The notes under the pieces were generated by a model. The model was given only the letters and a program-made list of their open reading frames with translations, did no database searches and was not told where the DNA came from. From positions 1 to 29,081 of the forward strand of contig JBCDCP010000021.1 of assembly GCA_039181495.1 (NCBI GenBank): a DNA stretch of 29,081 nucleotides, written 5' to 3'. The translations under genes were made by a program, and so were the position numbers. Source of the stretch: JBCDCP01 sp039181495. Its GTDB lineage: Bacteria > Pseudomonadota > Alphaproteobacteria > Rhizobiales > Tepidamorphaceae. The stretch's first letter is position 1. Each line of letters opens with the position of its first letter. Shown piece after piece: positions 24,241-29,081 of this stretch.

Positions 24241-26108
24241 CCCACCCTCCCCTGTTTTCCGGCATGACCGGCGTCACGGTCGAAGAGTCGCATCAGCCGC
24301 TCCAGACCACCCGCGATGCCGTTGGGCGCTGCCAATACGACAACCAGAATCGTCAATCCGAACAGGAAGCGCCAATAGTCGAGCCGTGACACCCAGTCCT
24401 CGACCAACACAAACACGGTGGCCCCGAGGATCGGGCCGAACAGTGCCTGAATGCCCCCGAGCAGGACCATGACCAGCCCATCGACCGATTGCGCAATGCT
24501 GAGAACGTCGGGAAAGACGCTGCCCTTGGAGAAGGCAAACACCGCACCTGCGAGCCCCGCGAGTGCCCCAGCAAGTCCGAATGCCGCCCATTGCAGGGAC
24601 CTTGTGTCGATCCCAATGGATTCAGCGCGTGTCTGGCTGTCGCGGATCCCGCGCAGCGCATAACCAAATGGTGCATGCGCCGCGCGCCGGAGAAACCAGA
24701 TCCCGCCGAGACAGCAGATCAGCGCCACGTAAAAGTAGACGTGATCAGCGCTTGCCCACTGTGCCGGCCAGACACCGACAACACCGTCATCGCCACCGGT
24801 GAAGTCCTGCCATTGAAACACGATACCCCAGACGATCTGCGCGGCAGCAAGGGTAAGCATGGCCAGGTAAACGCCCGACAACCGAACGCAAAACCAGCCG
24901 AAAAAGAGTGCTGCAGCAGCGGTTGCGAACGGCGCAATCGCCATGGCGGGCAGCATGCCGAGACCGAAGTATTTGACTGAGAGTGCAGCGGCATAGGCGC
25001 CTATGCCGAAATAGGCGGCATGTCCAAAACTCACCATGCCGCCGGTCCCCATGATGAAATGCAGAGAGGCCGCAAACAGTGCTGCCACCATGACATCGAC
25101 CAGGAGAATGGTGGTGAAGTCAGATACGAAGACCGGGCTGGCGGCGAGAACAGCTATGGCCGTGGCAAGCATCATGGCTGCCTTGTTGCCCATCAGTTTC
25201 AACGGCTGTTCTGGCTCGACCGGCGAACCGTGTTCGCTGCCTGGCTTTCCCAGCAGGCCGTAGGGACGCGCGATGAGCACAATCGCCATCACCAGGAACG
25301 GCAACACAATCGAGATTTGCGGAAACACCAGCACCGCGAAGGCGTTCAGAACCGATATCAACACCGCGGCAAAGAATGCCCCGGCAACACTGCCCATACC
25401 GCCGATGACCACGACAACAAACGCTTCTGCGATGATCGAGAGGTCCATCTGCAGATTGACGGACTCTCGCGGGATCTGCAGAGCGCCCCCAAGACCGGCC
25501 AGGAACGCGCCCAGCATGAACGCTGTCGAAAACAGCCAAGCCTGATTGACGCCGAGTGCGGCCACCATCTGCCGGTCCTGGGTCGCCGCTCGGATGAGAA
25601 TGCCCCATCGGGTGCGGTGGAACAGGAGCCAGATCGCGGTCAGCACCAGCGGTCCGATGACAATGAGAGCAAGATCATATTCCGGGATCGGCTCGCCAAA
25701 GATTCGTGCCGCACGATCGAGACCCGGCGCACGCGGGCCGAGCAGGTCTTCAGCGCCCCAGATTGCGAGCGTGATGTCCTGGAAGATCAAAACGAGACCG
25801 AAGGTGGCGACCAGCTGAAACAGCTCAGGCGAGCCGTATATGCGCCGCAGGATGGTGACCTCGATCAGGAGTCCGATCACCGCGACCGTTGCGGCTGCGG
25901 CCAAAACCCCGAACCAGAACCCGAACACGCCCAAATCCAGAGTCGTGACGGCTGAATAAGCGACATAGGCGCCGACCATGTAGAACGAGCCATGGGCGAA
26001 ATTGACGATCCGGGTGACGCCGAAAATGATCGACAGGCCTGAAGCGATCAGAAACAGCGATGACGCGTTGGCGAGCCCGGTCAAGAATTGCGCGAAATAA
26101 AAGCCCAT
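24237..26108 (-). CDS. livHM: Fused LivH-LivM permease of a branched-chain-amino-acid-type ABC transporter
   Basis: One 623-residue frame covers both permease subunits. Residues 1-287 are LivH (SGLSIIFGVTRIVNFAHGSF at the start, AVLISVLNAFAVLVFPQIS near the end). Residues 288-305 are a hydrophilic, Pro/Glu-rich linker (KPGSEHGSPVEPEQPLKL). From M306 the sequence is LivM (MGTGGMVSFGHAAYFGIGAY, with ALRGIRDSQTRAESIGID as its coupling segment). The M306 context looks like a former LivM start, so the fusion probably arose by loss of the livH stop. Such fusions occur in other proteobacteria. About 16-18 transmembrane helices are expected. The fused chain would form both halves of the channel with LivG and LivF. 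Confidence 0.93.
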   Translation of the reverse strand: MGFYFAQFLTGLANASSLFLIASGLSIIFGVTRIVNFAHGSFYMVGAYVAYSAVTTLDLGVFGFWFGVLAAAATVAVIGLLIEVTILRRIYGSPELFQLVATFGLVLIFQDITLAIWGAEDLLGPRAPGLDRAARIFGEPIPEYDLALIVIGPLVLTAIWLLFHRTRWGILIRAATQDRQMVAALGVNQAWLFSTAFMLGAFLAGLGGALQIPRESVNLQMDLSIIAEAFVVVVIGGMGSVAGAFFAAVLISVLNAFAVLVFPQISIVLPFLVMAIVLIARPYGLLGKPGSEHGSPVEPEQPLKLMGNKAAMMLATAIAVLAASPVFVSDFTTILLVDVMVAALFAASLHFIMGTGGMVSFGHAAYFGIGAYAAALSVKYFGLGMLPAMAIAPFATAAAALFFGWFCVRLSGVYLAMLTLAAAQIVWGIVFQWQDFTGGDDGVVGVWPAQWASADHVYFYVALICCLGGIWFLRRAAHAPFGYALRGIRDSQTRAESIGIDTRSLQWAAFGLAGALAGLAGAVFAFSKGSVFPDVLSIAQSVDGLVMVLLGGIQALFGPILGATVFVLVEDWVSRLDYWRFLFGLTILVVVLAAPNGIAGGLERLMRLFDRDAGHAGKQGRVG

Positions 26109-26142
26109 GAACGGCTCACTGCACCAAGCATGAAGATGCGAA

Positions 26143-26176
26143 GGGAGTGTGCACTTCGGTTCAGTGCACGCCTCCC
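26143..26176 (-). other. Intercistronic stem-loop between livK and livHM
   Basis: On the plus strand GTGCAC (26149-26154) and GTGCAC (26164-26169) flank a nine-base loop. The stem extends outward through GGGAGT and GCCTCCC with one bulge, about 12 pairs in all. It lies downstream of the livK stop and upstream of the permease start on the minus strand. Such stem-loops after a binding-protein gene typically protect its mRNA or cause partial termination, so that binding protein exceeds permease. No long T-run follows. Confidence 0.6.
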
Positions 26177-26203
26177 CCGCTTATCAGGTGATGCGCTGTT
26201 CGG

Positions 26204-27439
26204 CTATTCGGCAGGCCTGAGTTTGGCCGCCTCTTCTTCGGACGGCAGATAGTCCGCACCATCTGCATAGGCCCAGTCGACCATCTTTGGCTTGCCATCA
26301 ACCAATGCCGTCTTGCCGACATAAGCGCCCATGGTTGATTGGTGATCAGCTGCGCGGAACATGAATGGACCGGTCGGGCTGGATTCGATCTCAAGCCCTT
26401 CCATGGCCGCGATCATCGCTTCGGTGTCGGTCGACCCGGCTTTGCGAATGGCTGCAGCGATCGACAGAATCGAGTTATAGCCAACAATGGAGCCCACTTT
26501 CGGTTCTTCTCCAAAGCGCTTCATGTAAGCATCGGCAAAGGCCTTGTGCTGCTCGGTATCGATATCGAGCACCGGATATCCCGTGACGATCCAGCCATCG
26601 GGCGTCTCGTCGCCGAGGGGTAGCAGATATTCCGGCTCGCCAGTCAGCAATGACACCACATCGCGACCTTCGAACAACCCACGCAGGGAGCCCTCGCGGA
26701 CAAATTTGGCAAGGTCACCGGCAAAGGTAACATTGTAGATGGCGTCGGGTTTCGCTGCTTCGAGTGCGCGAACGGTCGAACCTGCATCGATCTTGAAAAC
26801 CGGCGGCCATTGTTCCTCGACAAACTCAACATCGGGTCTCAGACGTTTGAGCTCGGATTTGAACGCCTTCACTGCATCGCGGCCATAGGCGTAGTTAGGT
26901 GCCAGCGTCGCCCAACGCTTCGCATCAAGCTTGGCTGCTTGCTCGGCGAGCATCGCCGCCTGCATGTGTGTGGATGGACGCAGTCTGTAAGTATAGCGGT
27001 TTCCCTTTGACCAGACGATGGCATCTGACAAGGGCTCAGAAGCCAGGAACAGAATCTGCTTCTGCTTGGCGAAGTCCGCTACGGCGAGGCCGATGTTCGA
27101 GAGGAAGGTGCCGAATAGCAGGTCCGCCCCCTCCTTGGAGACCAGTTCTTCGGCAATGCGAATGGCTGTTGCGGGATCTCCAGTGTCATCACGGCTGATG
27201 ACTTCGATCATGCGGCCGTTCAGTCCGCCACCGGCGTTGATTTCCTCAACGGCCAGTTCCCAGCCCTTCTTGTAGGGCAAAGTGAATGCCGGTAGCCGCG
27301 TATAGGAGTTGATTTCACCGAGAATGATGGTGTCGGCGGCCTGAGCGGCGCTCGGGGATAGCGCAGACGGCATCGCAGCTGCGAGGCCTGCAAGAGGCAT
27401 TGCTGCCAGGGCGCTCATCACGAGGCGGCGTGAGATCAT
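26204..27439 (-). CDS. livK: Periplasmic substrate-binding protein of a branched-chain-amino-acid-type ABC transporter (LivK-like)
   Basis: A 411-residue type I periplasmic binding protein. Residues 1 to about 35 form a signal peptide (MISRRLVMSALAAMPLAGLA, cleavage likely after SAAQA). The mature part has KGWELAVEEINAGGGLNGRM and IEVISRDDTGDPATAIRIAE, classic for the Leu/Ile/Val-binding-protein family, and a later NYAYGRDAVKAFKSEL segment. The ligand cannot be read from the sequence; branched-chain amino acids, other amino acids, amides or aromatic acids are all possible. ATG 27439-27437 has a GGGAG site seven bases upstream. It heads the importer operon and is separated from the permease by a stem-loop. 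Confidence 0.92.
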   Translation of the reverse strand: MISRRLVMSALAAMPLAGLAAAMPSALSPSAAQAADTIILGEINSYTRLPAFTLPYKKGWELAVEEINAGGGLNGRMIEVISRDDTGDPATAIRIAEELVSKEGADLLFGTFLSNIGLAVADFAKQKQILFLASEPLSDAIVWSKGNRYTYRLRPSTHMQAAMLAEQAAKLDAKRWATLAPNYAYGRDAVKAFKSELKRLRPDVEFVEEQWPPVFKIDAGSTVRALEAAKPDAIYNVTFAGDLAKFVREGSLRGLFEGRDVVSLLTGEPEYLLPLGDETPDGWIVTGYPVLDIDTEQHKAFADAYMKRFGEEPKVGSIVGYNSILSIAAAIRKAGSTDTEAMIAAMEGLEIESSPTGPFMFRAADHQSTMGAYVGKTALVDGKPKMVDWAYADGADYLPSEEEAAKLRPAE

Positions 27440-27731
27440 GCTTTTGCTCCCAATCGAAATCCAGTTCGGTGGTCTGTTGCGAAACTAGCAACTCTTTTGC
27501 CTTTGCGGGCAAGCATGAAATCGCCAAGCGTCACCAATTGCCGATGCGGTGGCATCGCATCGTGCTGGGGACACAAGAGATTGTATGATTGCCCGCCTGT
27601 TGTCCTCTATATAGGGGTAGATGTGACGTTTTGCTGTATTCCGACTCCAAAAATCTCGTGATTCCACAAAGAACCGCGGAGTGATCGCGCGAAATCCCAC
27701 CGATAATGACTGAATCTTGGAGAATTGCGCT
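27440..27731. promoter_or_regulatory. Divergent intergenic region between livK and mazG
   Basis: This 292-nt region must hold the promoters of both genes. Seen are a 14-bp near-perfect palindrome CCTCTATATAGGGG (27604-27617), which could be an operator; a hairpin with CGATGCG (27542-27548) and CGCATCG (27556-27562) in the livK leader; and, on the minus strand, TACAAT (27585-27580) as a possible -10 box for livK without a good -35. TTGGAGA (27717-27723) is the mazG ribosome-binding site. The central part is more AT-rich than its flanks. Confidence 0.45.
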
Positions 27732-28571
27732 GTGAACGATCCTGACGCATCCGGCCCCGAGCAAATCGACCGGCTTCTTCAAATCATGGCCCAGCTAAGG
27801 GACCCTCAAACGGGCTGTCCCTGGGACGTTAAGCAAGATTTCTCGTCCATTGCACCGTATACGATTGAGGAAGCCCACGAGGTCGCCGACGCCATCGCGC
27901 GTAACGACATGGAAGATCTGGTGGATGAACTCGGCGACCTGCTGCTCCAGGTCGTCTTTCATGCCCAGATGGCCGCTGAAGCCGGTCTGTTCGATTTCGA
28001 TGACGTGGCCCGTGCCATCAGTGACAAGATGGTTCGCCGGCATCCGCATGTCTTTGGTGAGATGACTGCCGACGGAGAAGCGGCGGTCCGCGCCAACTGG
28101 GATACGATCAAGGCTGCCGAAAAGGCCGAGAAATTGAAACGTCGCAATGGATATTCAGCGGCGCCATCACATCAAGGGCGTCTTGACGACATTCCTCGTG
28201 GACTGCCGGCGTTGTCCTACGCGCAGAAGATCAGCAAGCGGGCTGCCAAGGCCGGTTTCGACTGGCCCGATCGCGCCGGCGTTTGGGCCAAGCTCCAGGA
28301 GGAAATCGGCGAACTCGAGCAAGAACTGAACGATACACCGGAGGACACAACCCGGATTGCAGAGGAGATCGGCGACTGCCTGTTCGCTCTTGTCAATCTC
28401 GCACGCCATAGCGGCGTGGATGCCGACCGGGCGCTGCATGGCACCAATGTCAAGTTCGCAAGACGTTTTGCCGAAATGGAGCGGCTGGTCGCAGATCAGG
28501 GCCGCGCGCTCGAAAAACTCGACCTCGCCGACCAGGAAGCGCTCTGGCAGCAGGCAAAAGCAACCGATTAG
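27732..28571 (+). CDS. mazG: Nucleoside triphosphate pyrophosphohydrolase MazG
   Basis: A 279-residue, two-domain all-alpha NTP pyrophosphohydrolase that cleaves NTPs to NMPs and pyrophosphate, acting in nucleotide-pool cleaning and the stringent response. The first MazG domain has LRDPQTGCPWDVKQDFSS and the magnesium-binding pattern E46, E47, E50 (YTIEEAHEVADAI) with E66 and D69 (LVDELGDLLLQVVFHAQM). The second has LQEEIGELEQELND and IAEEIGDCLFALVNLARH. The start is taken as GTG 27732, nine to ten bases after a TGGAG site. A TTG at 27717 would lie inside that site and is rejected. It converges on hflX, a frequent neighbour. Confidence 0.95.
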   Translation: MNDPDASGPEQIDRLLQIMAQLRDPQTGCPWDVKQDFSSIAPYTIEEAHEVADAIARNDMEDLVDELGDLLLQVVFHAQMAAEAGLFDFDDVARAISDKMVRRHPHVFGEMTADGEAAVRANWDTIKAAEKAEKLKRRNGYSAAPSHQGRLDDIPRGLPALSYAQKISKRAAKAGFDWPDRAGVWAKLQEEIGELEQELNDTPEDTTRIAEEIGDCLFALVNLARHSGVDADRALHGTNVKFARRFAEMERLVADQGRALEKLDLADQEALWQQAKATD

Positions 28572-28577
28572 ATAGTG

Positions 28578-28593
28578 GCTGCGCTCACGCAGC
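28578..28593. terminator. Hairpin between convergent mazG and hflX (possible bidirectional terminator)
   Basis: GCTGCG and CGCAGC form a perfect six-base-pair stem with loop CTCA. It starts six bases after the mazG stop, and its loop contains the hflX stop codon on the other strand. Neither side has a T-run, so termination is only a possibility. Confidence 0.3.
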
Positions 28594-29081
28594 GCGTGCG
28601 GCGTCGGGAAAACGATCGCGAAACCGGCTTTCGGCCGCTTCGGGCACACGGACTTCCATTCTCGTCTGCGACGTGTCGGCATCGTCTTCACGTGACAGGA
28701 TTTCACAGGTCTCGTAGAGCCAGTTCACTAGTTGCCCGTCATCAAGCGGCACACGAACCTCAAAGGTGCGGCTGGTGGCATTGAGATTGGACTCGATCAA
28801 TCCGAGCAGGATGTCGAGCCCCTCCCCGGTCGTCGCCGATACACAAACCGGTCCGCGACTGGCGCGCTGCTTGCGCAACGACTGAGCCTGAGCTTCCAGG
28901 AGCCCTCGTTGTTCCGCCCCCATCAGATCGATCTTGTTCCAGACCTCAGCGATTGGCCCGTCGTCAATCTCCATCCCGAGAAGACCCAGAACGGTCTCCA
29001 CATCCTGTGCCTGGGCGGTGGCATCGCTGTGGCTCATATCCCGCACATGGAGCACCAGATCGGCCTCAGTCACCTCCTCCA
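28585..29081 (-). CDS. hflX: GTPase HflX, C-terminal part (cut by window end)
   Basis: About 165 residues are visible, reading leftward from the window edge as EEVTEADLVLHVRDMSHSDA, then VWNKIDLM (the NKxD guanine-specificity motif) and VCVSATTGEGLD (G5 region), ending with the C-terminal alpha/beta domain. The EExxEADLxLHVRDxS segment is the signature of HflX, a ribosome-associated GTPase that splits stalled ribosomes under heat or antibiotic stress. Walker A, the switch regions and the N-terminal HflX domain lie outside the window. A GTG at 29073 is an internal codon, not the start. It converges with mazG with a 13-nt gap. In many alphaproteobacteria hflX follows hfq, which may lie just beyond this edge. 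Confidence 0.93.
   Translation of the reverse strand, partial: EEVTEADLVLHVRDMSHSDATAQAQDVETVLGLLGMEIDDGPIAEVWNKIDLMGAEQRGLLEAQAQSLRKQRASRGPVCVSATTGEGLDILLGLIESNLNATSRTFEVRVPLDDGQLVNWLYETCEILSREDDADTSQTRMEVRVPEAAESRFRDRFPDAARAA

Noticed and set aside
25020..25955. A 311-codon open frame on the plus strand opposite livHM
   Set aside because: The minus strand encodes a clear LivH-LivM permease throughout. The plus frame is His/Arg/Asp-rich and unlike any family, as expected for the complement of a hydrophobic protein gene.
27421..27439. A Tat signal on LivK from the twin arginines in MISRRLVM
   Set aside because: The position that usually holds Phe or Leu two residues after the RR pair is Val, and the rest looks like an ordinary Sec signal; not strong enough to claim.

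Overview
The window is a chromosomal segment of an alphaproteobacterium of fairly high GC content (by eye). Gene families and order point there: a nuo (respiratory complex I) operon running through nuoN into birA, rnj, mce, a DUF1467 gene, proS and lolCD is a known alphaproteobacterial layout, most familiar from Hyphomicrobiales and relatives. I cannot fix the order or genus from sequence alone.

Layout. (1) 1-401, minus strand: start of an SRPBCC/AHSA1 gene cut by the window edge, preceded by the last two thirds of its ArsR-type regulator. (2) 402-12045, plus strand: the distal complex I operon, beginning inside nuoF, then a stand-alone helix-hairpin-helix protein, a DUF3291 gene, nuoG, nuoH, a small membrane protein, nuoI, nuoJ, nuoK, nuoL, nuoM and nuoN. 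(3) 12059-19182, plus: birA, rnj (RNase J), mce, DUF1467, a 513-nt spacer, proS, lolC and lolD. (4) 19335-22558, plus: metG, tatD and a PhnP-like metallo-beta-lactamase-fold hydrolase. (5) 22716-27439, minus: a four-gene branched-chain-amino-acid-type ABC importer (livK, a fused livHM permease, livG, livF). (6) 27732-29081: mazG (plus), convergent with the C-terminal part of hflX (minus, cut by the window end).

The genes are mostly housekeeping: proton-pumping NADH:quinone oxidoreductase, biotin attachment and methylmalonyl-CoA epimerisation (both tied to the propionyl-CoA carboxylase route), RNA decay, two aminoacyl-tRNA synthetases, lipoprotein export, nucleotide-pool cleaning and ribosome rescue.

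The strangest point is base 401/402. A truncated nuoF and a truncated, oppositely oriented arsR abut there with nothing between them. Both have lost their 5' parts. This is either a real rearrangement that would disable complex I at this locus or a chimeric assembly join. Other points worth a look are the three non-canonical proteins inside the nuo operon, an unlisted 53-codon antisense reading frame that exactly fills the nuoI-nuoJ gap, and a metG leader with mutually exclusive pairings. I found no mobile element, CRISPR array, tRNA or rRNA, and no clearly novel multi-gene system.
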